From contig DATJQJ010000047.1 in the NCBI GenBank assembly GCA_035505975.1, positions 62,001-126,000 on the forward strand: 64,000 nucleotides of DNA, in the 5' to 3' direction. This document shows, piece by piece, positions 7,911 to 16,353 of the stretch. The stretch comes from CAIKOD01 sp035505975 (GTDB lineage: Archaea > Halobacteriota > Methanomicrobia > Methanomicrobiales > Methanospirillaceae). The notes below the pieces were generated by a model. The model did no database searches. It was given only the letters and a program-made list of their open reading frames with translations, and was not told the origin of the DNA. A program made the position numbers and the translations under genes. Each line of letters starts with the position of its first letter. Position 1 is the stretch's first letter.

Positions 7911-8468
7911 ATGACAGAAGCAACAGCAACAGGAACAGAAAAAATCGGATTCATGCCCGTATACCCCTGGTGGCTCGTCCTTATCCAGGGTCTTGCTGCC
8001 CTTATCCTCGGTATAGCATTTCTTGCGTACCCGTACCTTACCCTCATGATCGTCATAATATTCGTGGGTGCGTACTGGTTTGTCTCGGGTATTTTCAGCA
8101 TCGTCAGCGTCGCTATCGATAAAACAAACCTGGGATGGAAGATCCTCGTGGGAATTTTAGGCATAATCGCCGGGTTGATCATTATGGTCTACCCGGTATA
8201 CAGCACAATCCTGTTACCGACACTCCTGATGCTATTCATCGGAGTCTGGGGTCTCATTATCGGCGGTACCAATCTGGCAGCCGCATTCGGGACAAAAGAC
8301 TGGTCAATGGGCTTTATCGGAATTGTTGCCATCATATTCGGTATTTTGCTTATCGTGTATCCCATGATTTCCGCAGCAATATTACCGTTCGTCCTCGGGG
8401 CATTAGGCATCGTCGGTGGCATCATCATGATTGTCCTTGCAATACAGATGAAATCCATACCCGGATAA
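7911..8468 (+). CDS. second HdeD-family (DUF308) membrane protein
   Basis: A 185-residue paralogue of the preceding gene: short polar N-terminus, then six helices in two similar halves, including GLAALILGIAFLAYPYLTL and IVAIIFGILLIVYPM. The LxYP motif at helix ends is typical of DUF308. It has its own promoter region (231-base gap upstream) and is followed by a good hairpin/T-tract terminator at 8495-8524, so it may be transcribed alone. Function unknown beyond membrane location. Confidence 0.85.
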   Translation: MTEATATGTEKIGFMPVYPWWLVLIQGLAALILGIAFLAYPYLTLMIVIIFVGAYWFVSGIFSIVSVAIDKTNLGWKILVGILGIIAGLIIMVYPVYSTILLPTLLMLFIGVWGLIIGGTNLAAAFGTKDWSMGFIGIVAIIFGILLIVYPMISAAILPFVLGALGIVGGIIMIVLAIQMKSIPG

Positions 8469-8494
8469 TAGAAAAAACGCTATCGCAGGTATCA

Positions 8495-8524
8495 GGCGCC
8501 GGAACGGTGCCGGATATTTTTTTT
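8495..8524 (+). terminator. hairpin + T-tract terminator
   Basis: GGCGCCG (8495-8501) pairs with CGGTGCC (8505-8511) around a GAA loop, followed by a run of eight T (8517-8524). It lies 27 bases after the stop of the second HdeD-like gene. A second longer T-tract (14 T, 8570-8583) follows. Confidence 0.6.
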
Positions 8525-9010
8525 GTCAGGCCAGGGAGCATTCCCTTTCAATTCTCATATAACCGGGCATTTTTTTTTTTTTTGATTCCGGGTAATGTAC
8601 AAACCTCGCTGAAATTATGCAAACGCATTTGCAGGGAGGTCGTATCAGACACGATCGGGGATCAGGAGTGAATTCGCTCCGTATAGTCCCTGTCCCAACC
8701 GATCTCCACGGAAGCCGGGCAGAACCTCGGAAGTCTTTAAAAAACAGCGATTCATTTACAGGAATGGATCCAGTTCAGGACATTAACAGCCAGCGTCGAC
8801 CAATTTCAACGATACTGGTGCAATTACGTATAAATGTCCCTCTTATCCTTCGTGCTTGGGAGTTCCGGCTGGTTTTCCGAAGCCCTGTCGGTCGGGGGCT
8901 TCCTCTTGTTATTGGCAATCAAACCTGACGGGACCTGCTATCCTCAAGGCTGGTTATCGACCCGGGACATGGGATCCTGCAGGGGATCCGGATAAAAAAA
9001 CGGGGAAAAA
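8525..9010. other. intergenic region, no gene seen
   Basis: About 490 bases between the HdeD-like gene and the convergent lipoprotein gene. It contains a 14-base T-tract (8570-8583) after AGGGA-GCAT-TCCCT. Open frames here have no start signal, domain or codon pattern that I can support. Confidence 0.5.
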
Positions 9011-9562
9011 TCAGATATTGTTGAGGGTAGCTTCCATACCTTTCTCGGCCGCGTCTTTCAAAACGGTCTGGTTAAGGGCAGTATTATCAGGAGCCAATGC
9101 GAGGCTCTGTATGACCTTGTCAGTAGTATTGACGCTATAATAACTGATCCCCATATCGGGATCGAAACTATACTTTACCGTATAACCGGCAATATTCGAG
9201 ACACTTCCATTCTGCGTGCCGAATATGTTCGCCGCCGTTGTTGCATTGGTAAACTGGTCAATGTAGATAGTCAGGTACGCGACATTACCTTCGTATGGGG
9301 AGTTTAAGGCAGGTTTATAGAGTGCGGCCGCCGATGCCACTTCGTCGGGGTACATGGTGGTATTGTTGGTATCTTTCACTTCGAGGTCAAACCCCGGAAC
9401 CGTCGCAGGGATCATAAGGATCGGTGTCTTTGCCTGTGCTCCTGCCGATGGTCCGGTCCCTGATTTCTGTCCTGCCGGTGCGGTTCCCGTGCACCCGGCC
9501 AGGAGGATCGCCAGGCATACCATGGCGACTGCCAGTGTTAAAAATCCTGTTTTTTTCTTCAT
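9011..9562 (-). CDS. archaeal lipoprotein of unknown function
   Basis: A 183-residue protein with a lipoprotein signal (MKKKTGFLTLAVAM..ILLAGC, Cys24) and a Gly/Ser/Pro-rich linker, followed by a soluble domain of about 135 residues. That domain (PATVPGFDLEVKDTNNTTMY.. AYLTIYIDQFTNATTAANIF.. SYYSVNTTDKVIQSLALAP) alternates predicted strands and helices and has many N-x-S/T sequons, so it may be glycosylated. I do not recognise a named family. It stands alone and ends in a T-rich stretch. Confidence 0.75.
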   Translation of the reverse strand: MKKKTGFLTLAVAMVCLAILLAGCTGTAPAGQKSGTGPSAGAQAKTPILMIPATVPGFDLEVKDTNNTTMYPDEVASAAALYKPALNSPYEGNVAYLTIYIDQFTNATTAANIFGTQNGSVSNIAGYTVKYSFDPDMGISYYSVNTTDKVIQSLALAPDNTALNQTVLKDAAEKGMEATLNNI

Positions 9563-9768
9563 CGGGTATACCCCCGGATAATTCCGTTTTTGCGAAAAAT
9601 CATTCTGAAAATAACCTCTCTCTGGAAAACCTATAAAAGTTTTGTCTTAAAGTTCCCAAAAACTCTCATACACGGTTTTCTCATTATAAGCGCCTGCCCC
9701 TTCCATCACATTGCGCTAGGTGGCAGGATCTGAAGACTAATCAGGCAGATAAGGGTATAGAGACGGTG

Positions 9769-9777
9769 AAAAAAAAA
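9769..9777 (-). terminator. T-tract terminator of the rps12-rps7-EF-2 operon
   Basis: A run of nine T on the minus strand begins two bases after the TAA of the EF-2 gene. T-tracts alone serve as archaeal terminators; no strong hairpin precedes it. Confidence 0.5.
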
Positions 9778-9778
9778 G

Positions 9779-11971
9779 TTATGCGAGATAATCTGCAGGT
9801 GTCGGAACGCTCTCTTTCAGGCCTTTTCGCTTCCTGATCCCGAGCACGACTTCCTTGACCATGTTGTTCGGTACCAGTTCGAAGCCGATAAATTCCGTGC
9901 TCCACATTGCCCGGCCTTCCGTTGCCGACCTGATATCTCCTGCGAAACCAAAGAGTTCCGCGACCGGTGCTTTGCCGATTACCGTTACAGTGTCGCCTTC
10001 GCTCTGGATATCGAATATCGTCCCCCTGCGACCCTGGATCTGTGAGGTTGCATTACCCATCTGCTCGGTCGGGACGGTTATCTGGATCTTCTGCACGGGC
10101 TCGAGGAGAGAATCTCCGGCAAGGAGGAGCCCTGCTTTGACAGCGCTCCTTACGGCGGGAATGACCTGTGCCGGGCCCCGGTGGATCGCATCCTCGTGGA
10201 GTTTGACATCGACGAGTCGGATCTTTAGGTTCTGGACCGGTTCATCGGCAAGTGGACCCCCCGCAAGGGCTTCATGAAGCCCTTCAAGGATCAATTCCAT
10301 GGTCTCGTTTAAGTACTGGATACCCTTGGTCATGTCGAAGAACATGTTCGTTCCCTGGATATCCTTCACGTTCTTTGCCTCTTCCTTGTCGATGCCGTGT
10401 GCGATAAGGACATCACGCCGCTCGAGCGCAGTCATGTTCATCGAGACCTCGTTGTTCTTGATCAGTTCGACGATTTCATCGGGTAATGGTTCGAGCTCCA
10501 CATAGAAGCGGTTATGCCTGTTCGGGGATTTTCCTTCGACAGGTCCTGCCTTCTGGACGGCAGTCTCACGGTACACCACGATCGGTTCCGATGTGACGAT
10601 CTCCACGCCTTTGTCGCGCTTGATACGGCCTGTGATGATCTCGAGATGGAGTTCTCCCATCCCTGCGATGAGATGTTCGCCGGTCTCCTCGTTGATCATG
10701 ACCTGGAGGGTCGGGTCTTCTTTGCCGACCTGTCGAAGCACTTCAACAAGTTTCGGGAGGTCTTTCATGTTTTTTGCCTCGACGGCAACCGTCATGACCG
10801 GCTCCGAATAGTGCTTAAGCGACTCGAACGGTGTCATCTGCTGGAGGGACGTGACCGTGGAACCTACAATCGCATCCTTCAATCCCGTGACTGCAGCGAT
10901 ATTTCCTGCAGGCAGCTCTTCCACTTCGACCCGTTTCGGGCCCATGAAGATCCCGACCTGCTGGAGGCGGTTGGACTTCCCGGCCGTTCCCATGACGTAT
11001 ACTTCCTCTCCACGCTTCAGCTTCCCTGAGAAGAGTCGTCCGGTTGCCACTTCGCCAGCATGGGGGTCGAAGGAGATATCGGTGACCATCAGGCTGATCG
11101 GTCCGGTCGGATCGCATTTCAGCATGGCCTGGCCCTCGGCACTTTCCTTGTCGCCGTGCCAGATTACCCCGATACGGCGTTTCTGTGCGTCGAGCGGGTT
11201 TGGCAGGTGTTTGACGACCATGTCGAGGACGACCTCGAACAGGGGACTTTTCTGGGCGAGCGATTTCATGTCTCCCGCTTTGCAGCGGTCATATACTTCC
11301 TTGAATGATATTCCGCTCTTTTTCATGTAGGGTGCAGAGACTGCCCAGTTATAGAGTGCGGAACCGAAAGCAACCGTGCCCTGGGATGCATCGAGCTTCC
11401 AGCCGTTGTTGTAGCTCTCCTCGTTCATCCCCTTGATCAGCTTGTTGACCTTATCGATGACCCTGCCCAGGCGGATCTGCATCTCCATCTCGTCGACTTT
11501 GAGCTCGTTGATCAGCCGGTCGACCTTATTGATGAAGAGGACAGGGCGGACCTGTTCCTTTAAGGCCTGGCGGAGCACGGTCTCGGTCTGCGGCATGGTG
11601 CCTTCGACTGCGTCGACAAGGACCACGGCACCGTCAACGGCTCGCATCGCACGAGTGACGTCGCCACCGAAATCGACGTGGCCCGGCGTATCGATCATGT
11701 TGATTAAGAATTCCTGGCCTTCATATTCGTGCACCATCGAGACGTTGCTTGCATCGATGGTAATGCCACGGGCCTGTTCTTCCTCATCCGAATCCATGAA
11801 GAGCTGTTTCCCAGCCAGTTCTTCGGAAATAATCCCGGCTCCGGCGAGCAGGTTATCAGAAAGGGTCGTCTTTCCATGATCGATATGTGCGACGATTCCG
11901 ATATTCCGGATATGTACCGGTTCATTCATGAGCTCTGTTACGCGCTCGACATTTTTTTTGCCACGAACCAT
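9779..11971 (-). CDS. fusA: translation elongation factor EF-2
   Basis: A 730-residue GTPase that drives ribosomal translocation. The G1 motif AHIDHGKTTL is near residue 28, with G2/G3 (RGITIDA, DTPGHVDF) and G4 (NKVD). Domains II-V follow at the normal archaeal length. The diphthamide site is present as HEDAIHRG, with the modified His at 597. AAGGTG lies seven bases before the ATG. It is the third gene after rps12 and rps7, as in the archaeal str operon, but EF-1A and rps10 do not follow; the operon ends here in a T-tract. Confidence 0.98.
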   Translation of the reverse strand: MVRGKKNVERVTELMNEPVHIRNIGIVAHIDHGKTTLSDNLLAGAGIISEELAGKQLFMDSDEEEQARGITIDASNVSMVHEYEGQEFLINMIDTPGHVDFGGDVTRAMRAVDGAVVLVDAVEGTMPQTETVLRQALKEQVRPVLFINKVDRLINELKVDEMEMQIRLGRVIDKVNKLIKGMNEESYNNGWKLDASQGTVAFGSALYNWAVSAPYMKKSGISFKEVYDRCKAGDMKSLAQKSPLFEVVLDMVVKHLPNPLDAQKRRIGVIWHGDKESAEGQAMLKCDPTGPISLMVTDISFDPHAGEVATGRLFSGKLKRGEEVYVMGTAGKSNRLQQVGIFMGPKRVEVEELPAGNIAAVTGLKDAIVGSTVTSLQQMTPFESLKHYSEPVMTVAVEAKNMKDLPKLVEVLRQVGKEDPTLQVMINEETGEHLIAGMGELHLEIITGRIKRDKGVEIVTSEPIVVYRETAVQKAGPVEGKSPNRHNRFYVELEPLPDEIVELIKNNEVSMNMTALERRDVLIAHGIDKEEAKNVKDIQGTNMFFDMTKGIQYLNETMELILEGLHEALAGGPLADEPVQNLKIRLVDVKLHEDAIHRGPAQVIPAVRSAVKAGLLLAGDSLLEPVQKIQITVPTEQMGNATSQIQGRRGTIFDIQSEGDTVTVIGKAPVAELFGFAGDIRSATEGRAMWSTEFIGFELVPNNMVKEVVLGIRKRKGLKESVPTPADYLA

Positions 11972-11997
11972 TCAAAACACCTTAAAAAAGATAAAAA

Positions 11998-12639
11998 TTA
12001 ACGGGCAGATTTTGCAATCCTTTCACGTTCTTCCTTCTTGTTCACAGAATAACACTTCACATCGCCTTTCGACGCAGCGATCAGTTCATCGGCAAGGCAC
12101 ACGCTTACGGGTTTCTTGCTCTTGTGAGAACCCTTGTATACCGCCTCTGCAATGAAGAAGAGCGACGTATTGACACGGCGCAGCGGGGCGGTATCGACCG
12201 ACTTCGGGACATTGATACCACCGTACTTGAGACGCACGGTCTCTTCACGCGGACCGGTGTTCGCCACCGCTTCAACAAGCACCTGGACAGGGTTTTTCTT
12301 GGTCTTCTTGTTGATGATATTGAATGCATCCTTGACGATCCGGATCGCGAGCGTCTTGTTCCCGGTATTCATCTGTGACTGCATGAGGCGGTTGATCAAC
12401 CGTTCCACGATCAGCATATTGCTCTTATTGAATTCCTGCCTGGTGAATTTCCCGCAGGAATGGGGGACTATCATGGAATGGAGGTTGATATACCTGACAA
12501 GGGCGGGGTCGTTGATCTGTACCTCCCCCATGTCCCACTGGTTGAAAAGAAGTTTCTGGCTGCCTTGAGCCTCTTTCGCTCCCTTTACCTCTTTTCCTTC
12601 TTTTATCTCTTTCTGCTCTTTCTTTTCTGTCTCGGCCAT
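11998..12639 (-). CDS. rps7: 30S ribosomal protein S7
   Basis: A 213-residue S7 that nucleates the head of the small subunit. The conserved core includes KFTRQEFNKSNMLIVERL, NPVQVLVEAVANTGPREE and RRVNTSLFFIAEA, and it ends in KKEERERIAKSAR. It carries a charged Lys/Glu-rich extension of about 30 residues at the N-terminus. I choose ATG 12639 because AGGTGA sits five bases upstream; GTG 12648 and ATG 12645 lie within that signal. It overlaps the end of rps12 region and precedes EF-2 by 26 bases. Confidence 0.97.
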   Translation of the reverse strand: MAETEKKEQKEIKEGKEVKGAKEAQGSQKLLFNQWDMGEVQINDPALVRYINLHSMIVPHSCGKFTRQEFNKSNMLIVERLINRLMQSQMNTGNKTLAIRIVKDAFNIINKKTKKNPVQVLVEAVANTGPREETVRLKYGGINVPKSVDTAPLRRVNTSLFFIAEAVYKGSHKSKKPVSVCLADELIAASKGDVKCYSVNKKEERERIAKSAR

Positions 12640-12644
12640 TCCCA

Positions 12645-13073
12645 TCACCTGCGTGGCTTCTCCTTCCTGCCGATTACCATTTCATGGAGGCAGACGTTGT
12701 TCACCTTGGTCACAACGTACCTGACCCCTGGAATATCTCCCATCGAACGGCCCAGGCGGCCCCCGATTCCCTCGACTTCCACCTCGTCGTGCTCGTCGAT
12801 GAAGTTGATTGCCCCGTCTCCTACGGCGAACGCCGTGATCTGACGTCCGTTCTTGATCAGCTGGACACGGACGCACTTCCTGATCGCGGAGTTCGGCTGT
12901 TTTGCCTCGACGCCGATCTTTTCAAGGACTATGCCCCGTCCCTGCGGTGCTCCTTCAAGGGGGTCGGATTTTAGATCCAACTGGTCCATACGCCGTGCAT
13001 AAGTGGGGTCGCTCCACCTGAATTTTTTTGAGTCGCGTGTGAGTTTTCTCGCTGCGAATTTACCCTGTCCCAT
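12645..13073 (-). CDS. rps12: 30S ribosomal protein S12
   Basis: A 142-residue S12 (uS12), the decoding-centre protein. It has the invariant PNSAIRKCVRVQLIKNG segment and the GRSMGDIPGVRY loop. It is first in the operon, with a TATA box at 13127-13133 and GAGG seven bases before the ATG. The usual upstream archaeal neighbours (rpoA2, rpl30e, nusA-like) are not here; a divergent queD begins instead. Confidence 0.98.
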   Translation of the reverse strand: MGQGKFAARKLTRDSKKFRWSDPTYARRMDQLDLKSDPLEGAPQGRGIVLEKIGVEAKQPNSAIRKCVRVQLIKNGRQITAFAVGDGAINFIDEHDEVEVEGIGGRLGRSMGDIPGVRYVVTKVNNVCLHEMVIGRKEKPRR

Positions 13074-13125
13074 TAAATACCCTCGTAAATATGGTTTTTA
13101 TCGATGCAATAATGTCTCAACTGAG

Positions 13126-13136
13126 ATATATACAAA
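13126..13136 (-). promoter_or_regulatory. TATA box of the rps12 operon
   Basis: TTTGTATATATC on the minus strand, about 55 bases before the rps12 ATG. It predicts a leader of about 30 bases that contains the GAGG ribosome site at 13081-13084. Confidence 0.6.
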
Positions 13137-13208
13137 CGCGCGGAACAAATTTATACATTGCCCCTTCACGTCCGCTTGCTTGTATCTATTCGGGTTTATT
13201 GATAATAA

Positions 13209-13216
13209 TATTATAT
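13209..13216 (+). promoter_or_regulatory. TATA box of the que operon
   Basis: ATTATATC on the plus strand, about 27 bases before the queD ATG at 13240, so the que mRNA is probably leaderless. A second TATA-like site (AAATTTATACA) lies 60 bases further up. Confidence 0.5.
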
Positions 13217-13239
13217 CTCCAACCCTCATACCGTCTATA

Positions 13240-13644
13240 ATGAATTCCCGGATTTACAAGAATGCATACTTCGATGCAAGCCACCGACTCCTCCATTACC
13301 AGGGGAAATGCGCCCTTCTTCACGGTCACCGGTGGAAAGTGGAGGTGTGGATGGAGGGGCGGGTCGACCAGGTTACCGGGATACTCGCCGACTACAATAT
13401 GATCAGGGAGACTGTCGAGTCCTATGACCACCAGGTGATCCTCAATGAAAACGACCCGATGGTCGCCTGCCTCGTTCAATTCCAGCCGGTCATTACCACA
13501 CGGGGGGACCCGACCAGTGAACTCCTCGCCGCGATCATTATGGCGAGGATCGACCAGGCCTGCAAGGGTGCCGGAATCGATGCAGCCGTCGTGAAAATCA
13601 GGGTCTGGGAATCCCCCACCTGTTTTGCCGAGATCACTGCATGA
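13240..13644 (+). CDS. queD: 6-carboxy-5,6,7,8-tetrahydropterin synthase
   Basis: A 134-residue PTPS/QueD enzyme that converts 7,8-dihydroneopterin triphosphate to 6-carboxytetrahydropterin, the first committed step to preQ0 and, in archaea, archaeosine in tRNA. The zinc ligands and catalytic Cys are visible in FDASHRLL and CALLHGHRW (C-x3-HGH). An upstream extension of the frame is rejected because the ATG at 13240 is the correct distance from a TATA box. Its end overlaps queE (ATGA). Confidence 0.93.
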   Translation: MNSRIYKNAYFDASHRLLHYQGKCALLHGHRWKVEVWMEGRVDQVTGILADYNMIRETVESYDHQVILNENDPMVACLVQFQPVITTRGDPTSELLAAIIMARIDQACKGAGIDAAVVKIRVWESPTCFAEITA

Positions 13645-14249
13645 ATGTCCTTGAAATATTTTACAGTATCCAGGGCGAGGGAAAAAAGCAGGGCAGGCCC
13701 ACGATATTTGTCAGGCTCGCCGGATGCAATCTTGCCTGCCGCTGGTGCGATACCCCTGCTGCCCATGACAGGGGTTATGACCTGACCCTGAGTGAAGTCA
13801 TTGGTAAAATCAGGGAATTCCGGTGCAGGGAGATCTGTATCACCGGCGGCGAACCGCTCCTCCAGGAAGCCGGGCTCCTGGACCTCCTGAAATTATTATC
13901 TTCCCTGGGCTACAGCATCGAGATCGAGACAAACGGGACCATTGATTTTTCATGGTGCCAGGAACATGCCACGATTTGCATGGACGTGAAGTGCCCGTCT
14001 TCGGGCGAGGAGAGCATGCTGTCCTTACTCGGATTGATCAGGGAACAGGACAGCGTGAAATTTGTTGTCGGTGATGAACGGGACTGCCAGTATGCCGAAG
14101 AGGTGATTATGGCTTCCTGTATCAGGGGCGAGGTTTTCCTGTCTCCTGTCTGGGGTTCTGACATGGGTAAGGTCGCATCGTTTGTGCTCGAGCACGGGTT
14201 GCCGGTACGGGTCCAGGTCCAGCTCCATAAAGTTCTCGGGGTTTCCTAA
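13641..14249 (+). CDS. queE: 7-carboxy-7-deazaguanine synthase (radical SAM)
   Basis: A 202-residue radical SAM enzyme that turns carboxytetrahydropterin into CDG. The cluster motif is CNLACRWC (C-x3-C-x2-C), preceded by the QueE signature FYSIQGEGKKQGRPTIFVR. GGEPLLQ and the ETNGT motif (SAM contacts) follow. It is the compact archaeal form. It overlaps queD by four bases and is followed one base later by queC. Confidence 0.95.
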   Translation: MNVLEIFYSIQGEGKKQGRPTIFVRLAGCNLACRWCDTPAAHDRGYDLTLSEVIGKIREFRCREICITGGEPLLQEAGLLDLLKLLSSLGYSIEIETNGTIDFSWCQEHATICMDVKCPSSGEESMLSLLGLIREQDSVKFVVGDERDCQYAEEVIMASCIRGEVFLSPVWGSDMGKVASFVLEHGLPVRVQVQLHKVLGVS

Positions 14250-14250
14250 A

Positions 14251-14919
14251 ATGAAAGCAGTTTGTCTGTTATCGGGTGGCATGGATTCAACTACCCTCGC
14301 GTACCTGGCAAAGGATTCAGGGTACGATATCTATGCATTGCATGTCAATTACGGGCAGAGGACGGAACGGAAGGAGCTGGCCTCGGCAAAGAAGATCGCC
14401 GGTCTTCTCGGGACCCGGGAATTTATCGAGATCAGTCTCGACTACCTGAGGCAGTTCGGGGACAGCAGTCTCACCGACCCCGCCATAAGCGTCGAGGCCT
14501 ACGACGAGTCCCGGGCCTGCCTGCCGAATACCTACGTCCCGTTCAGAAACGCCAATCTTCTCTCCATCGCAACAAGCTTTGCCGAATCCCGAAGGGCGGA
14601 CGCGATCTATATCGGTGTCCAGGCGCTGGACTACAGCGGATACCCCGACTGCCGTCCCCGGTTCATCGAGGCGTTCCAGAAAGTGATCGATGCCGGCACG
14701 CGGGACGGTACCCATATCAGCCTGATCACCCCGTTTATCTCGAAAACAAAGAAAGACATCCTGGAACTGGGGCTGAAGCTCGGGGTCCCCTACGAACATA
14801 CCTGGTCCTGCTACCAGCAGGAAGATGTGGCATGCGGTGTGTGCGGGTCATGTCATTTCCGCCAGGAGGCGTTCGGCGCACTGGGGATCAAGGACCCGAT
14901 CCCGTACAAGGGGAAATAG
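14251..14919 (+). CDS. queC: 7-cyano-7-deazaguanine (preQ0) synthase
   Basis: A 222-residue ATP-dependent enzyme that converts CDG and ammonia into preQ0. The PP-loop SGGMDSTTLAY opens the protein. The C-terminal zinc site is visible as C at SCYQQ plus CGVCGSC. The start at 14251 matches the family N-terminus (MKAVCLLSGG) and follows queE by one base. preQ0 would be inserted into tRNA by an archaeal TGT not seen in this window. Confidence 0.95.
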   Translation: MKAVCLLSGGMDSTTLAYLAKDSGYDIYALHVNYGQRTERKELASAKKIAGLLGTREFIEISLDYLRQFGDSSLTDPAISVEAYDESRACLPNTYVPFRNANLLSIATSFAESRRADAIYIGVQALDYSGYPDCRPRFIEAFQKVIDAGTRDGTHISLITPFISKTKKDILELGLKLGVPYEHTWSCYQQEDVACGVCGSCHFRQEAFGALGIKDPIPYKGK

Positions 14920-14921
14920 CC

Positions 14922-15428
14922 ATGGAGGTTTATCGGAACAGGCGGCTCTCGGTAGAGACGCGGGAGATTAAGTACCCCGACGGTCGGAGGGCTGAGGGGG
15001 TCCTCGTCCACCCGGGATGTGCGGTCACGATACTGCCGCGTTGTGAAGATTCCTCATGGCTCCTGATCAGGCAGTACCGGTTTGCAATCGATTCGTTCAT
15101 TTTCGAAGCTCCCGCAGGTACGATGGAGCCGGGAGAGACGCCGGATGAGACTGCCGGGCGGGAACTCATCGAGGAGACCGGGTTCGAAGCGGGAACCCTT
15201 ATCGGCAGGGGATTTATCTATACGACGCCGGGATTCACCGACGAGAAAATTTACCTGTTCGAAGCCCGGGACCTTACCCCTTCCGACCGGTTTTCACAGG
15301 ACGAAGACGAATATATCGAGCTTGCCCGGTTCTCCGGTCCCGATCTTCTGGCAATGTGCGGGGACGGGCGGATAACCGATGCGAAGACCATCAGCATCGT
15401 CTTCCGGTGCCTCGGAGGTGCCTCATGA
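14922..15428 (+). CDS. NUDIX hydrolase (ADP-ribose pyrophosphatase-like)
   Basis: A 168-residue protein with a full NUDIX box: G-TMEPG-E-TPDETAG-REL-I-EE-TG (about residues 65-87). The preceding strand (APAGTMEPGE) and the overall length match the ADP-ribose pyrophosphatase group, which cuts ADP-ribose to AMP and ribose-5-phosphate. The substrate is inferred, not proven. It starts three bases after queC stops and overlaps the next gene (ATGA), so it belongs to the que transcript. Confidence 0.85.
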   Translation: MEVYRNRRLSVETREIKYPDGRRAEGVLVHPGCAVTILPRCEDSSWLLIRQYRFAIDSFIFEAPAGTMEPGETPDETAGRELIEETGFEAGTLIGRGFIYTTPGFTDEKIYLFEARDLTPSDRFSQDEDEYIELARFSGPDLLAMCGDGRITDAKTISIVFRCLGGAS

Positions 15429-16315
15429 AGGAATACCTCTGGCTGATTACCGTAATTCTTATTGTCGCCGCAGTATGGTGTGGGGGGTGCACCGGAACAC
15501 CGGGTCCCGGGCCGGCTGCACGTTCGTATTCGGTAAATTCTTCAGGGGTCCTTTCACTGAAGGTCCCGCCGGCAACCGTAACCGAAAATGTCCTTGAATC
15601 TTCATCGAACATTACCGTCACCAGGCTCGTATTCCATACACCTGACGGCGAGGTTTATGGATTACTGGCCGCCCCTGGTCAGCCGAAAGCCGCATTCGTT
15701 CATGCACCGGGTGCCGGCAATAAAAAAGAAGGACATGAAGACCGGGCAGTTGCTTATGCGACCCGCGGTTATGCATATCTTGTTCTTGACATCAGAGGGA
15801 ACGGCGGAGAGACTGCCGGGTATCAGATGGACATCGAAAAAGATTACACCCTGTTCGAACGGGGAGGGATGCCGGAGTATTATGACATCGTCGGCGACAT
15901 GATCAATGCACGGCAGTATCTGTCATCCAGGTACAACGTGCCGGTTTACATGTCCGGCGAAAGTAACGGCGGCAGGTACGCTGCCCTGGCCACAGCAATC
16001 GATCCCGGGTCTGCAGGTTATATCGGAATCTCGACATCAGGGTTCGGGAGGGCAGGAGACAACCCCAATTATACCACTGACGCCAGGAAATTCCTGCTCT
16101 CGATCGATCCCGATCTCTATGCAGGCATGATAGCGCCAAGGCCGGTATACATCTTCCACGCACCCGCAGACCCGATAATTCCGTTCGCTGACGGAAAAGA
16201 ATTGTTCGACAGGGCATCGGAGCCCAAAAAGTTCTTCTCTTTCAACGGCACCCATGGAGTGAACGGCGAAGTCGACCAGATAATATTTCGTGAATATGCT
16301 CAAATTTATGGCTGA
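15425..16315 (+). CDS. lipoprotein alpha/beta hydrolase
   Basis: A 296-residue protein with a lipoprotein-type signal (MKEYLWLITVILIVAAVW, then CGGC) and a dienelactone-hydrolase/acyl-peptidase type alpha/beta hydrolase fold. The oxyanion region is FVHAPGAGNKKEGHED. The nucleophile elbow is SGESNGGR, the acid is in APADPIIPF, and the base is His in NGTHGVNGE. It would act outside the cell on an ester or peptide; the substrate is unknown. Last gene of the que transcript by ATGA overlap with the NUDIX gene. Confidence 0.8.
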   Translation: MKEYLWLITVILIVAAVWCGGCTGTPGPGPAARSYSVNSSGVLSLKVPPATVTENVLESSSNITVTRLVFHTPDGEVYGLLAAPGQPKAAFVHAPGAGNKKEGHEDRAVAYATRGYAYLVLDIRGNGGETAGYQMDIEKDYTLFERGGMPEYYDIVGDMINARQYLSSRYNVPVYMSGESNGGRYAALATAIDPGSAGYIGISTSGFGRAGDNPNYTTDARKFLLSIDPDLYAGMIAPRPVYIFHAPADPIIPFADGKELFDRASEPKKFFSFNGTHGVNGEVDQIIFREYAQIYG

Positions 16316-16353
16316 CCGGGGGAAATAGATACTGACCCGGTACCGGGAGCGCA

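Noticed and set aside
8617..9140. Two plus-strand open frames (about 100 and 94 codons)
   Set aside because: Low-complexity, Arg/Pro-rich translations without start signals; the second runs into the antisense of the lipoprotein gene.
13003..13239. N-terminal extension of the queD frame
   Set aside because: It overlaps the divergent rps12 gene and both promoters; the ATG at 13240 fits TATA spacing and the family N-terminus.
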